Shown here: positions 16,483 through 25,564 of the stretch, piece by piece
Position numbering within the stretch: the first letter of the stretch is position 1
Layout: every line of letters starts with the position of its first letter
Assembly (NCBI RefSeq): GCF_943913955.1
Contig: NZ_CALUAE010000025.1
Coordinates: forward strand, 13,167-77,166
Length of the DNA stretch: 64,000 nucleotides
Reading direction: 5' to 3'
Source: Mycolicibacterium bacteremicum
GTDB lineage: Bacteria > Actinomycetota > Actinomycetes > Mycobacteriales > Mycobacteriaceae
Position numbers and translations under genes: made by a program
Notes under the pieces: generated by a model
Database searches by the model: none
What the model was told of the DNA's origin: nothing
Seen by the model: the letters and a program-made list of their open reading frames with translations, nothing else

Positions 16483-19401
16483 TTGTCTGACCGTCTGATC
16501 GTCAAGGGCGCGCGCGAGCACAACCTGCGCGGAGTCGATCTTGATCTGCCGCGCGACGCCCTCATCGTGTTCACCGGCCTGTCCGGCTCGGGGAAGTCCT
16601 CACTGGCCTTCGACACCATCTTCGCCGAGGGGCAGCGCCGCTACGTGGAGTCGCTGTCGGCGTACGCCCGCCAGTTCCTCGGCCAGATGGACAAGCCCGA
16701 TGTCGACTTCATCGAGGGGCTCTCGCCGGCGGTCTCCATCGATCAGAAGTCGACCAACCGCAACCCGCGCTCCACCGTCGGCACCATCACCGAGGTGTAC
16801 GACTATCTGCGCCTGCTCTACGCCCGCGCCGGTACCCCGCACTGCCCGGTCTGCGGTGAGCGCATCGCCCGGCAGACCCCGCAGCAGATCGTCGACCAGG
16901 TGCTGGCCATGGAGGACGGCACCAAGTTCCAGGTCCTCGCGCCGGTCGTGCGCACCCGCAAGGGTGAGTTCGTCGACCTGTTCGACAAGCTCAACAGCCA
17001 GGGTTACAGCCGCGTGCGCGTCGACGGCGTGGTGTATCCGCTGACCGAGCCGCCGAGGCTCAAGAAGCAGGAGAAGCACGATATCGAGGTGGTCGTCGAC
17101 CGCCTGACCGTGAAGGCATCGTCCAAGCAGCGGCTCACCGACTCGGTGGAGACCGCACTCGGCCTGGCCGACGGCATCGTGGTGCTCGACTTCGTCGACC
17201 GTGAGGATGACCATCCGCACCGCGAACAGCGGTTCTCGGAGAAGCTGGCCTGCCCGAACGGACACCCGCTGGCCGTCGACGACCTCGAGCCCCGGTCGTT
17301 CTCGTTCAACTCGCCTTACGGCGCCTGCCCGGAGTGCACCGGTCTGGGCATCAAGAAGGAGGTCGATCCGGACCTCGTGGTGCCCGACCCGGACCTGACG
17401 CTGGCCGAGGGTGCGGTGGCCCCGTGGTCGATGGGGCACACCGCCGAGTACTTCACCCGGATGATGTCGGGCCTCGGCGACGAGCTGGGCTTCGACGTCA
17501 ACACGCCGTGGAAGAAGCTGCCCGCCAAGGCCCGCCGGGCCATCCTGGAGGGCTCTGACCACCAGGTGCACGTGCGCTACAAGAACCGGTACGGACGTAC
17601 CAGGTCGTACTACGCCGACTTCGAAGGTGTGCTGGCGTTCCTGCAACGCCGGATGGAGCAGACCGACTCCGAACAGATGAAGGAGCGCTACGAGGGCTTC
17701 ATGCGGGACATCCCGTGCCCGGAGTGCACCGGAACCCGGCTCAAGCCCGAGATCCTGGCCGTGACGCTGTCGGCGGGCACACACGGGGCGAAATCCATCG
17801 CCGAGGTCGCCGAACTGTCGATCGCCGACTGCGCGGAGTTCCTCAACGCGCTCACCCTCGGCACCCGCGAGGCCGCCATCGCCGGTCAGGTGCTGAAGGA
17901 GATCCAGTCCAGACTCGGCTTCTTGCTCGACGTCGGGCTGGAGTACCTGTCGCTGTCGCGGGCGGCGGCGACGCTGTCCGGCGGTGAGGCACAACGGATC
18001 CGGCTGGCCACCCAGATCGGCTCCGGTCTGGTGGGTGTGCTCTATGTGCTCGACGAGCCGTCCATCGGTCTGCACCAGCGCGACAACCGCAAGCTGATCG
18101 ACACTCTGGTCCGCCTGCGCAATCTGGGCAACACGCTGATCGTGGTGGAGCACGACCTCGACACCATCGCGCACGCCGACTGGGTCGTCGACATCGGCCC
18201 GGCGGCCGGTGAGCACGGCGGCCGGATCGTGCACAGCGGCTCCTACAAGGACCTGTTGAGCAACCCCGAATCCCTCACGGGCGCCTACCTTTCCGGCAAG
18301 GAGAGCATCGAGGTCCCGGCGATCCGGCGGCCGGTGGACCGCAAGCGCCAGCTCACCGTGGTCGGCGCGCGCGAGCACAACCTCAAAGAGGTCGAGGTGG
18401 CGTTCCCACTGGGTGTGCTGACCTCGGTGACCGGGGTGTCCGGGTCCGGTAAGTCGACGCTGGTCAACGACATCCTGGCCACCGTGCTGGCCAACAAGCT
18501 CAACGGTGCGCGGCAGGTGCCCGGCCGGCACACCCGCATCAACGGCATCGACCAGCTCGACAAGCTGGTGCGTGTCGACCAGTCGCCGATCGGGCGGACG
18601 CCGCGGTCCAACCCGGCGACCTACACCGGCGTCTTCGACAAGATCCGCACCCTGTTCGCGGCCACCACCGAGGCCAAGGTGCGCGGCTATCAGCCGGGCC
18701 GGTTCTCGTTCAACGTCAAGGGCGGCCGGTGCGAGGCCTGCTCGGGTGACGGCACGCTCAAGATCGAGATGAACTTCCTGCCGGATGTCTATGTGCCGTG
18801 CGAGGTCTGCCACGGTGCCCGGTACAACCGGGAAACCCTCGAGGTGCACTACAAGGGCAAGACCATCTCCGAGGTGCTCGACATGCCGATCGAGGAGGCC
18901 ACCGAGTTCTTCGAGCCGATCTCCTCGATCCACCGCTACCTCAAGACGCTGGTGGACGTCGGTCTGGGGTATGTCCGGCTCGGGCAACCCGCCCCGACGC
19001 TGTCCGGCGGTGAGGCCCAGCGGGTGAAGCTGGCCGCCGAACTGCAGAAGCGCTCCACCGGCCGCACCGTGTACATCCTGGACGAGCCGACCACCGGCCT
19101 GCACTTCGAGGACATCCGCAAGCTGCTCAAGGTGATCAACGGCCTGGTCGACAAGGGCAACACGGTCATCGTCATCGAGCACAACCTCGATGTCATCAAG
19201 ACCTCGGACTGGATCGTCGACATGGGTCCCGAGGGTGGCGCGGGCGGCGGCACCGTCGTCGCGCAGGGCACCCCGGAGGATGTCGCCGCCACCCCCGAGA
19301 GCTATACCGGGCAGTTCCTGGTGGAGATGCTCGATCCGCCGCCGGTCGAGGAGGTGCCGGCGGCCAAGACACGACGGCGCCGCAGCAAGGTCAGCGCCTG
19401 A
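16483..19401 (+). CDS. uvrA: UvrABC excision nuclease subunit UvrA
   Basis: 972-residue damage-sensing ABC ATPase of nucleotide excision repair; dimerises and loads UvrB. First half: Walker A GLSGSGKSSLAF (about 32-43), zinc-binding CPVCGE and later CPECTG pairs, signature LSGGEAQRIRLATQIGSGL, Walker B YVLDEPSIGLHQRDN. Second half: Walker A GVSGSGKSTLVN (about 650), zinc module CEACSG...CEVCHG, signature LSGGEAQRVKLA, Walker B YILDEPTTGLH. Start TTG 16483 follows GGGAGG by eight bases and gives the conserved LSDRLIVKGAREHNL. Length is normal. Preceded by a PafBC-type promoter, so it should be induced by DNA damage. Confidence 0.98.
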   Translation: MSDRLIVKGAREHNLRGVDLDLPRDALIVFTGLSGSGKSSLAFDTIFAEGQRRYVESLSAYARQFLGQMDKPDVDFIEGLSPAVSIDQKSTNRNPRSTVGTITEVYDYLRLLYARAGTPHCPVCGERIARQTPQQIVDQVLAMEDGTKFQVLAPVVRTRKGEFVDLFDKLNSQGYSRVRVDGVVYPLTEPPRLKKQEKHDIEVVVDRLTVKASSKQRLTDSVETALGLADGIVVLDFVDREDDHPHREQRFSEKLACPNGHPLAVDDLEPRSFSFNSPYGACPECTGLGIKKEVDPDLVVPDPDLTLAEGAVAPWSMGHTAEYFTRMMSGLGDELGFDVNTPWKKLPAKARRAILEGSDHQVHVRYKNRYGRTRSYYADFEGVLAFLQRRMEQTDSEQMKERYEGFMRDIPCPECTGTRLKPEILAVTLSAGTHGAKSIAEVAELSIADCAEFLNALTLGTREAAIAGQVLKEIQSRLGFLLDVGLEYLSLSRAAATLSGGEAQRIRLATQIGSGLVGVLYVLDEPSIGLHQRDNRKLIDTLVRLRNLGNTLIVVEHDLDTIAHADWVVDIGPAAGEHGGRIVHSGSYKDLLSNPESLTGAYLSGKESIEVPAIRRPVDRKRQLTVVGAREHNLKEVEVAFPLGVLTSVTGVSGSGKSTLVNDILATVLANKLNGARQVPGRHTRINGIDQLDKLVRVDQSPIGRTPRSNPATYTGVFDKIRTLFAATTEAKVRGYQPGRFSFNVKGGRCEACSGDGTLKIEMNFLPDVYVPCEVCHGARYNRETLEVHYKGKTISEVLDMPIEEATEFFEPISSIHRYLKTLVDVGLGYVRLGQPAPTLSGGEAQRVKLAAELQKRSTGRTVYILDEPTTGLHFEDIRKLLKVINGLVDKGNTVIVIEHNLDVIKTSDWIVDMGPEGGAGGGTVVAQGTPEDVAATPESYTGQFLVEMLDPPPVEEVPAAKTRRRRSKVSA

Positions 19402-19465
19402 GGGGCGCCGCGGGCTCGGGATGACGCGAACGCGGTCCGTCCCGGTGCAGAGTGCGCGTCGAGAA

Positions 19466-19520
19466 GTGGTACTACCCGTGGTATCACCCGACGGGTAGTA
19501 CCACCGGCAGTACTACTTCT
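19466..19520. repeat. Palindrome cluster (GGTNGTACNACC-like) downstream of uvrA
   Basis: GTGGTACTACCCG (19466-19478) and CGGGTAGTACCAC (19492-19504) form a perfect 13-bp inverted repeat around a 13-base loop. The loop itself contains GTGGTATCACC, and GGCAGTACTACTTC follows. Four related copies of a short near-palindrome thus lie within 55 bases between the convergent uvrA and winged-helix genes. It may be a two-way terminator or a multi-site operator. Confidence 0.65.
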
Positions 19521-19594
19521 GCGGAGGCATTGTCTCGGCGCGGGGTGTGTTCATCCCCGCGCACGTGAGACGTGCGCGGCCGGGCCGACGCCGG

Positions 19595-20752
19595 TCAGGA
19601 TTTCGTCAGCGGCGACGGGAACCGCGGCCTGATCCGCGTCCCGTCGAGCCACTCGCCGAGTTCATCAGCTCTGCGCCGCAGCAGTTTTCGGGCGTCCCGG
19701 CTGACATCGCCGATGACCTGCACCTCGACCCGGCCGTCCTCGGTCTGCCGCCAGCCGCCGACCACCCGACCGTCCACCCACGCCGTCGGACCGGCATTGC
19801 CCCGGGTGTCGAAGACCTGCTCGCGGTGGCCGTCCAGATACCAGTCACGCTCGGTCCACCCCATGGTGGTGACATCCAGACCCGGTAGCAACGCAACCCA
19901 CGGCTCGGGCTCGGGTTCGACGTCCAGATCGTCGGGTAACGCCACCGCCGGCGTGCCGTGCAGGTCCACCTCGACGGCGCCGATATCGACGAGTGCCCGG
20001 CGCACCCAACCGAGGGTGTGCCCGAACCACCACTTGACATCCGCCACCGTGGCCGGGCCGAAGGTGCGCAACCAGGTACGCACCAATTCGGCTGCCGCGG
20101 AATCGGGTTCGGCCGGCGGCAGATCGCCGAGCCATCCGCGGGTCGAGCACCACAGCGGCCGCGACGACGTCCAGCCACCCTGGTTGCGGCCACGGACGAT
20201 GTCACCGCGCACATCGAGCACCGTCAACACCCGCGGAGCGAGCGCAGTGGGACCGCCCCAGGGCTTTCCGGGCGCCGGATCCCAGGTTCCGGCCAGTTCG
20301 GGCAGCGCCGCGCGCAGATCGGCCGCACCCGTCGGGCCGTTGTCATCGAGGTGGCCGAGCACCGCGGCACACGCGGACTCCAGCCAGGCCGATCCGTCGA
20401 CGGCGACCCCGGCCTTCTGCACATCGGCGATCAACTTGCGGCTCTCGGTGTCGGCCACCCGATCGCTCGAGGCCACCTGCACGGCGGGTAACCGGGCCGT
20501 CGGCACCGCCCAGAGGGTCCGCCGCATGGCGACCTGGCGCACCAGCCGCCGATCGTCGTACAGGGCGGTGTCCAGATCGGCACGCTGGAACCCCGGCACC
20601 CGGGCCCACAGCGACAGGCACGGGGTGGTCGGATCGGTGGCATGCAGTCCCACCAGCGCCGCCGTCACCTCGTCGACCGAGGAGCCCGGCGCGGACAGGA
20701 AATGCCGTCGCCCGAGCCGGGCGCGCCGCTCGGCAACGGTGAAGACCCGCAC
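19595..20752 (-). CDS. Winged-helix DNA-binding domain protein (HTH_42/YcaQ-like)
   Basis: 385-residue protein of the winged-helix family once called DUF1006/HTH_42; relatives such as E. coli YcaQ act on crosslinked DNA. Features: an N-terminal arm (RRARLGRRHFLSAP), VGLHATDPTTPCLSLWARVPGF, RRTLWAVPTARLPAVQ, a central winged-helix region (VKWWFGHTLGWVRRALVDIGAVEVDLHG), and a C-terminal LLPGLDVTTMGWTERDWYLDGH block with WVDGRVVGGWRQ. Located next to uvrA, a repair role is an attractive but unproven inference. Start GTG 20752; 12 bases after the stop of the 99-residue gene on the same strand. Confidence 0.85.
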   Translation of the reverse strand: MRVFTVAERRARLGRRHFLSAPGSSVDEVTAALVGLHATDPTTPCLSLWARVPGFQRADLDTALYDDRRLVRQVAMRRTLWAVPTARLPAVQVASSDRVADTESRKLIADVQKAGVAVDGSAWLESACAAVLGHLDDNGPTGAADLRAALPELAGTWDPAPGKPWGGPTALAPRVLTVLDVRGDIVRGRNQGGWTSSRPLWCSTRGWLGDLPPAEPDSAAAELVRTWLRTFGPATVADVKWWFGHTLGWVRRALVDIGAVEVDLHGTPAVALPDDLDVEPEPEPWVALLPGLDVTTMGWTERDWYLDGHREQVFDTRGNAGPTAWVDGRVVGGWRQTEDGRVEVQVIGDVSRDARKLLRRRADELGEWLDGTRIRPRFPSPLTKS

Positions 20753-20764
20753 CGCTAGGCCACG

Positions 20765-21064
20765 TCAATCCTGGTCGTTCTTCATCGACTCGCGGATCTG
20801 CGCCAATCGGTCGGCGGCGGCGCGTTGCCGGGCGTCGTACTGCTCGGCGACCGACCGGCCCTCCGGTGTGTCCTCGGCCAACTCCTGGGCACCGATCGAG
20901 GTGCCGACCCGGGTCTCGATCTTCTCGCGCACCGCATCGAAGGTCGGCACACCCGACTCGGTGTACCCGGTGTCGGCCGGGATGGACACCGGCGGCGCGG
21001 GATCCACCGGGACGATATCCGCGTCGAGCGGCTCATCGGCAGAAGACTGCTGCTCATCGGGCAT
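20765..21064 (-). CDS. Conserved hypothetical acidic protein
   Basis: 99 residues, soluble, with a long Asp/Pro-rich N-terminus (DADIVPVDPAPPVSIPADTGYTESGVPTF) and a charged helical C-terminus (EGRSVAEQYDARQRAAADRLAQIRESM). No domain recognised. Position matches the small gene beside uvrA in M. tuberculosis (recalled as Rv1638A). Start ATG 21064 is set by a -10 TACCGT (21071-21076, minus strand) ending six bases upstream, giving a leaderless transcript. Same strand as, and probably co-transcribed with, the winged-helix gene. Confidence 0.78.
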   Translation of the reverse strand: MPDEQQSSADEPLDADIVPVDPAPPVSIPADTGYTESGVPTFDAVREKIETRVGTSIGAQELAEDTPEGRSVAEQYDARQRAAADRLAQIRESMKNDQD

Positions 21065-21171
21065 GTGGTCACGGTACCCGCACCGAAGTTTGGGATCGGT
21101 AGCAATCGGGCGCGGATGTACTGATCCCACGACGGCGCCACTGGGGCGACGGGCGAATGAAGGGGACACAC

Positions 21172-21669
21172 ATGACGAAGAATCGCGTTCTGGCCGCCGG
21201 TATCGGAATGCTCGCCGCGACGACCATCCTGGTCGGCTGCTCCGATGACAAGGGCAGCGAGCCGGCCGCGTCGTCGAGCGCGGGCAACAGCACCGCGCAG
21301 GTCGCCACCGGCGGTGACACCGAGGTGAAGGTCGAGGGTCAGGACCTGGCCGGTCTGGACCTGAACTCGGTGACCTGTGTGAAGGCCGGCGGGAAGATCA
21401 ACGTCGCCAGCGGTGCCGTCGGCGGCCAGCAGGGCCTGGGTGTGGTGATGACCGACGAGGCCACTCCCAAGGTCGAATCGGTGGGACTGGTGGTCGACGG
21501 CAATGCGCTGGCCGTGGCCGCGATGGGTGGCGCGAGCACCGGATCAGCCGAGGTGAAGGTCGATGGCAGCACCTACACGATCACCGGTGAGGCCACCGGA
21601 GCGGACCTGAAGAACCCGATGGCCGGGATGATCACCAAGAAGTTCGAGATCAAGGTCAGCTGCAGCTGA
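21172..21669 (+). CDS. Lipoprotein of the LpqH (19 kDa antigen) family
   Basis: 165-residue exported lipoprotein. Signal peptide MTKNRVLAAGIGMLAATTIL is followed by the lipobox LVGC with the lipidated Cys at about residue 23. The mature part starts with a Ser/Ala/Asp linker and has the LpqH-like beta-fold marks: VTCVKAGGKINVASG, LGVVMTDEATPKVESVGL, GSTYTITGEATGAD and a C-terminal FEIKVSCS, giving a likely disulfide between the two Cys. ATG 21172 follows AAGGGG by six bases; the in-frame ATG at 21157 forms part of that ribosome-binding site. Surface-exposed, role unknown. Confidence 0.88.
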   Translation: MTKNRVLAAGIGMLAATTILVGCSDDKGSEPAASSSAGNSTAQVATGGDTEVKVEGQDLAGLDLNSVTCVKAGGKINVASGAVGGQQGLGVVMTDEATPKVESVGLVVDGNALAVAAMGGASTGSAEVKVDGSTYTITGEATGADLKNPMAGMITKKFEIKVSCS

Positions 21670-21726
21670 CACACCGCGCCCCGCCGCCGGTTCCGGGCGA
21701 CGGGTCGGGCAAGGGATCGAGCCACG

Positions 21727-21756
21727 GGCGGCGGGCGCGGAAACGCGTCCGCCGCC
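21727..21756 (+). terminator. Hairpin terminator with GAAA loop after the lipoprotein gene
   Basis: A 13-bp stem (21727-21739 with 21744-21756, one G-T pair) closed by a GAAA tetraloop and followed by TTCGG. Strong GC hairpin without a U-tract, typical of mycobacterial terminators. It lies directly before the promoter of the TPR gene. Confidence 0.8.
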
Positions 21757-21767
21757 TTCGGCCGTCC

Positions 21768-21773
21768 TATGAT
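21768..21773 (+). promoter_or_regulatory. -10 element of the TPR-CHAT operon (leaderless)
   Basis: TATGAT at 21768-21773 ends six bases before GTG 21780. No clear -35; that region is occupied by the upstream terminator hairpin. Confidence 0.65.
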
Positions 21774-21779
21774 GACGCC

Positions 21780-23477
21780 GTGTCGATCACCGATGCCCTC
21801 CAGCGGGCCCGTCGGCTGGCGTGGGCATCCGACGAGTCGGCGGCCAAGGATCTGCTGCTCGCGCAGCTACCTCTGATCGAAGAAGCCGACCGTGACGACC
21901 TCGCCCTGGAGGTGTTCGCCCAGCTCGGTGAGATCTACCTGGCGCGGACCGCCTATGACGGTGTCGCCGAATGCATCACGCGGATCCGCGACTGTGTCCA
22001 GGCCTACCGATCGCTACCGGAGCGCGACGCCGGGACCGAGCACATGCTCTGCCGCTACACCCGCCGCGCCGACTTCCTGCAGGCCGGGCTGTGCGCCGCC
22101 CGCGGTGAGCACGAAGCGGCCGCTGCCGTGCTGGCCGCGTTGGGCGCGACACCCGGGCCCGCGGATCTTGCTGCCGAGCAACGGTTTCTGGTGTCCTGCG
22201 CACAGATCCTGTGCGCTCAGGCGCTCGCCGACGACGATCTGCATCATCTCGCCGTGCCGCTGTGGCAGCAGGTGATCGAGAATTTGGATCTCGCGGCCGC
22301 ATCCGGCGGTGACCAGGACAGGCTGCTGGTGCTTGCCGGTATCGGTTACGGAGACTTCTGCATACAGACCGGCCGGCTGGCCGAGGCCGAGCCGTGGCTG
22401 CGCCGCGCCGGCGCGCGCGCCGAGTCGAACGGATGGGAACTCGACACCGCCAGAACGAAGCTGGAACGCGCAATCGGTAACTGGTCGCGTGGTGACCACA
22501 CCGCGGTCGAACAGCTGATCAACGAGGCCTACCCCGTCATCGCGCGCTTCGCGCGCGCCCACGATGTGTCCCGGAGCTGGTTCTATCTCGGGTTCACCAA
22601 GCTCGCCGCGGGCGCGCTGGAGGAGGCCGATCAGTGCTGGGAACACGCCGAGCGGCACTGGCGCGAACTGGGCAAACCCCTGCACATCCATCGCATCCTG
22701 GTGCAGCGCAGCTGGATCCCGATCTTCTTCGGTCGCTTCGGCGACGCCGTCGAACTCATCGCGCAGGCCCGCACGCTGCTCGACGAGTGGCCGCGCAGCA
22801 CCTGGCTGCAGTACGCGCGCCTCGATGATCAGCTGGGCACCGTGTGGCGCGCCGATGCGCTGGCCGATATGGGATTCGACGGATCCGGCGACCCCGACGA
22901 CAGCTGGGACGAGGTGGAGGCCAAGCACGCGGCCTCGCTGGGCACCACCAACGCCGAAACCGACAGCCCCGGCTTCGTCCGCGCCATGGGCAAGTTGGAA
23001 CAGGCGGCGTTGCTCAAGGTTCCCGCCGCGCTGGCGGTGGACTCGGTGCGCCACGCCATCGCCGATGCCGATGCCCGCGCCCAGTGGGCCGCCCGGGTGT
23101 CGGCGCCGATGCTGGCCGGTGCCTTCGCGGTGGCCTGGGAATGGGAGAACACCGCGCTCACCGCGGAGCTCATCGAATATCACAGCGCACGGGGGAGTTT
23201 CAGCACCGACAGCAGTGCGGAGGGGGAGGCCGCGATCTGGGCCGGGGCGCAGGCGGTGCTGCTGGACAGCGAAGTCGAACTACCCGAGCCCGAACTCGCC
23301 GAGGTCGCCGCCGGAACGGCCACCGGGGGGCCGTCGCTGACGCGCCTCGGCGCATTGCCACCGCTGCAGATGGATCCCGGCGCCGAACCCATCCTCGGCC
23401 CCTACGTGGCGCTGGCCCGGCAGCGCTACGGCCGCACCATCACCACCGACGAGCCGGCCTGGCCGACATGGGTGTGA
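21780..23477 (+). CDS. TPR-like repeat protein, partner of CHAT protease
   Basis: 565-residue all-helical cytoplasmic protein built of tetratricopeptide-like repeats through most of its length, for example EVFAQLGEIYLARTAYDGVAECITRI, LVLAGIGYGDFCIQTGRLAEAEPWLRRAG and WFYLGFTKLAAGALEEADQCWEHAERHW. In CHAT systems such TPR arrays sense or bind a trigger and hold the protease. No enzyme motif is visible. GTG 21780 is fixed by the -10 six bases upstream. The 3' end overlaps the CHAT gene by 4-10 bases in another frame, so the two are translationally coupled and probably form a complex. Target and trigger are unknown. Confidence 0.82.
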   Translation: MSITDALQRARRLAWASDESAAKDLLLAQLPLIEEADRDDLALEVFAQLGEIYLARTAYDGVAECITRIRDCVQAYRSLPERDAGTEHMLCRYTRRADFLQAGLCAARGEHEAAAAVLAALGATPGPADLAAEQRFLVSCAQILCAQALADDDLHHLAVPLWQQVIENLDLAAASGGDQDRLLVLAGIGYGDFCIQTGRLAEAEPWLRRAGARAESNGWELDTARTKLERAIGNWSRGDHTAVEQLINEAYPVIARFARAHDVSRSWFYLGFTKLAAGALEEADQCWEHAERHWRELGKPLHIHRILVQRSWIPIFFGRFGDAVELIAQARTLLDEWPRSTWLQYARLDDQLGTVWRADALADMGFDGSGDPDDSWDEVEAKHAASLGTTNAETDSPGFVRAMGKLEQAALLKVPAALAVDSVRHAIADADARAQWAARVSAPMLAGAFAVAWEWENTALTAELIEYHSARGSFSTDSSAEGEAAIWAGAQAVLLDSEVELPEPELAEVAAGTATGGPSLTRLGALPPLQMDPGAEPILGPYVALARQRYGRTITTDEPAWPTWV

Positions 23478-24835
23478 CCGGCCGGCCCACGCTGATCCTG
23501 CGTTACGCCCATGTCGGGATCGCCACCTATGCCAGCCTGCGCGTCGTCGGCAACCCGGACCGCACCGTCACCTGGGTGGTCGAGGAGACGATCCTGCTGG
23601 CGGCGCTCGACGAGATCGCCGGTGCGCTACCCGATCCGCGCGGTGCCGAATCACCGGTCGAGGCCCTGCAGCGGGCCCTGTCGACGGGCGCCTTCACCAC
23701 GGCGGCAACGGAATCGATGCTGGCCTACCGCCTCGGTGCGCTGCTGCTCGGGCCCGCCGGCTGGCGGCTGCTCGACGAGCACGCCGGCAGCCGGCCGCTG
23801 CTCTACATCGCGCCGAGCGCGCGGCTGGGCCGCATACCGTGGGGGTTGCTGGCCGAGCCGCTGCTGCGGCCGGACGTCCATGCGATGCTGCAGGCCCGCC
23901 AGGACGCCATCACCCCCGACGGCCCGCAGCCGGCGGTCATCCCCTGGCCGGCGGGCGATCCGGGCGAGCTCAGCACCGGACGGCGGCTGATGGAACTCGC
24001 CGAGGTGCTGATGGCGGTGCCCGCCAACATCGCCCGGATCCGGCGGTGCAACGTGCCGGCCCCCGAACGTGATCCGCTGCTGATCCTTGATCCGCGGGTG
24101 CCCGGCCAGCGGCCGGATTCGGCACTGGGCTCGGTGCTGGGCCGGCCGGCGCCGGACACCCTGCTGGCCCTGCACTACACCGACCTGCTGGGCAGCCGAC
24201 CGGTATTGCCCCGTGTCGACGCCGCCGTCGAGCTGTTCCGGCGCCCGGATGCCGACCGCCACTGGTTGGCCGCGGCGTTGGCGCAACGGCCCGGCCGGCT
24301 GATGTTCGCCGGGCATGCGAGTGCCGGCGACACCGCCCGCCGCGCCGACACCGACGGCGGGGCCGGGCACGCGGAACGCGCCGCGTTGCATTTGGCCTGC
24401 CGCGCCACGGTGCCCGGCTACGGTGACCCGATCGGTGATCACCGCCCGCTGACGGCGGCCGATCTCTTGACCGCAGAGCTGACGTTCCCCACCCGGATTG
24501 CCCTGTTGGCATGCGCTTCCGGTGGTGACTACCGTTTCGACGAGGCCACCGGCCTGGTCGCCGCCATGGTGCTCGGTGGTGCGGAACTGGTCACGGCGAC
24601 ACTGTGGTCGCTGCCCACCAGCGCCGGCTACCGCCGCTTCACCGACGGCGTGCACCCCGACCCGATGGGAGCGACCATCGCCGCGGTCGACACCGCGCAC
24701 CAGTCCGGCACCGATATCGAGGCGGCCTGCGCGGTGAACCGTTGGCAGCGTGAGCAACTGGACCGGTGGCGGGCGGGGGACCGGCGCGCCAACCCGGTGT
24801 ACTGGGCTGCGCTGGTCAGCTTCTCGGTCGGCTGA
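23468..24835 (+). CDS. CHAT-domain (caspase-like) peptidase
   Basis: 455 residues. The C-terminal two thirds match the CHAT (Caspase HetF Associated with TPRs) clan-CD peptidase fold: LLYIAPSARLGRIPWGLL, then strand plus catalytic His in LMFAGHASAG (H283), then strand plus catalytic Cys in IALLACASGGD (C349), then GAELVTATLWSLPTSAG and a closing NPVYWAALVSFS block typical of CHAT proteins. Both dyad residues are intact, so the enzyme should be active. The N-terminal 130 residues (RYAHVGIATYASLRVVG...) are a divergent beta-rich domain. ATG 23468 or GTG 23474 can start; the GTG gives a 4-base GTGA overlap with the TPR stop. Substrate is unknown. Confidence 0.85.
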   Translation: MGVTGRPTLILRYAHVGIATYASLRVVGNPDRTVTWVVEETILLAALDEIAGALPDPRGAESPVEALQRALSTGAFTTAATESMLAYRLGALLLGPAGWRLLDEHAGSRPLLYIAPSARLGRIPWGLLAEPLLRPDVHAMLQARQDAITPDGPQPAVIPWPAGDPGELSTGRRLMELAEVLMAVPANIARIRRCNVPAPERDPLLILDPRVPGQRPDSALGSVLGRPAPDTLLALHYTDLLGSRPVLPRVDAAVELFRRPDADRHWLAAALAQRPGRLMFAGHASAGDTARRADTDGGAGHAERAALHLACRATVPGYGDPIGDHRPLTAADLLTAELTFPTRIALLACASGGDYRFDEATGLVAAMVLGGAELVTATLWSLPTSAGYRRFTDGVHPDPMGATIAAVDTAHQSGTDIEAACAVNRWQREQLDRWRAGDRRANPVYWAALVSFSVG

Positions 24836-24850
24836 GGATCGCCACCCGCC

Positions 24851-25480
24851 TCACGCGGGTGGGACGCAGACCGCCACCGACGACTCGTCGCCGCGGCGGT
24901 AGTACGCGTCGATCACCGCCCCGGGTGACACCCGCGCCAGCGAGGTCACCGGGATCAGCGTCGTCTCGTGCGCCGGGAACTGACCGCCCTCGGGCCTGCG
25001 CACCATCAGGTCGAGCACCACCTCCCGGTAATCCTCGCGCGTGGTCCCCGTCGGATGGGCCGCCGTCACCACCCCGGCACCCTTGACGCCGTGCCGGATC
25101 AGGTCGAGCTGCGCGTCGGTCACCAGGCCCTTGCCGACCAGCATCCGGTCGAACGCGGCGCGGACGGCCACCATATCGTCGGCCAGTGAAAGATCCTCCC
25201 GCGCAGCCGGATCGAAGGCCACCAGCAGCACCACGCCGGGACGGATGGCCGCGGTCACCGGATCGTCGGGTGTCAGCAGCCGTCCGGTGAACTTCTGTCC
25301 GCACACGCTTTCCACCTCGACGGTGATGCGGTCGGTCACGCACGCGACGGTGCCGATACCCACGGCGGTGGTGGTCGGCGACGGCGACTCGGTGGTGCGG
25401 GTGCGGGCCCAGGCCAGTAGCGACGCGGCGCCGCCGGTGGCGCAGGCGAGGAGCAGCAGGATCAACAGGCTGTCGGACAT
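24851..25480 (-). CDS. Membrane-anchored protein with repeated small beta domain
   Basis: 209 residues. One N-terminal transmembrane helix (LLILLLLACATGGAASLLAWA) is followed by a beta-rich segment (GIGTVACVTDRITVEVESVCGQKFTGRLLTPDDPVTAAIRPGVVLLVAFDP) and, after a helical linker, a second similar one ending in TTLIPVTSLARVSPGAVIDAYYRRGDESSVAV. The pattern P-G-x-V-x-V-x-[YF]-D/R-P in both halves is that of small barrel domains common in actinobacterial membrane proteins. No enzyme motif. It lies opposite the TPR-CHAT genes, ending 15 bases from the CHAT stop, and is divergent from the next gene pair. A link to the protease is inferred from position only. Confidence 0.72.
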   Translation of the reverse strand: MSDSLLILLLLACATGGAASLLAWARTRTTESPSPTTTAVGIGTVACVTDRITVEVESVCGQKFTGRLLTPDDPVTAAIRPGVVLLVAFDPAAREDLSLADDMVAVRAAFDRMLVGKGLVTDAQLDLIRHGVKGAGVVTAAHPTGTTREDYREVVLDLMVRRPEGGQFPAHETTLIPVTSLARVSPGAVIDAYYRRGDESSVAVCVPPA

Positions 25481-25552
25481 GAGATCGATATTCGGGTGGC
25501 CGCGCCGCTACCGAACCCAACTTTTCTCTCGGTGACGGCGGCGCCGTCTGCC

Positions 25553-25558
25553 TATCCT
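25553..25558 (+). promoter_or_regulatory. -10 element (leaderless) for the helical unknown gene
   Basis: TATCCT ends six bases before GTG 25565 and fits TANNNT. It lies in the 84-base divergent gap. Confidence 0.6.
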
Positions 25559-25564
25559 GATCGG

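Noticed and set aside
16600..19182. 860-codon open frame antisense to uvrA
   Set aside because: High-GC third-position bias opens long frames opposite real genes. The product has no recognisable domain, and uvrA is intact on the other strand.
22844..24835. CHAT gene as a longer 663-codon gene, or TPR-CHAT as one frameshifted gene
   Set aside because: The region before 23468 in that frame is the shadow of the TPR gene. Two separate frames with a 4- or 10-base overlap and valid start codons fit normal coupling better than a frameshift.
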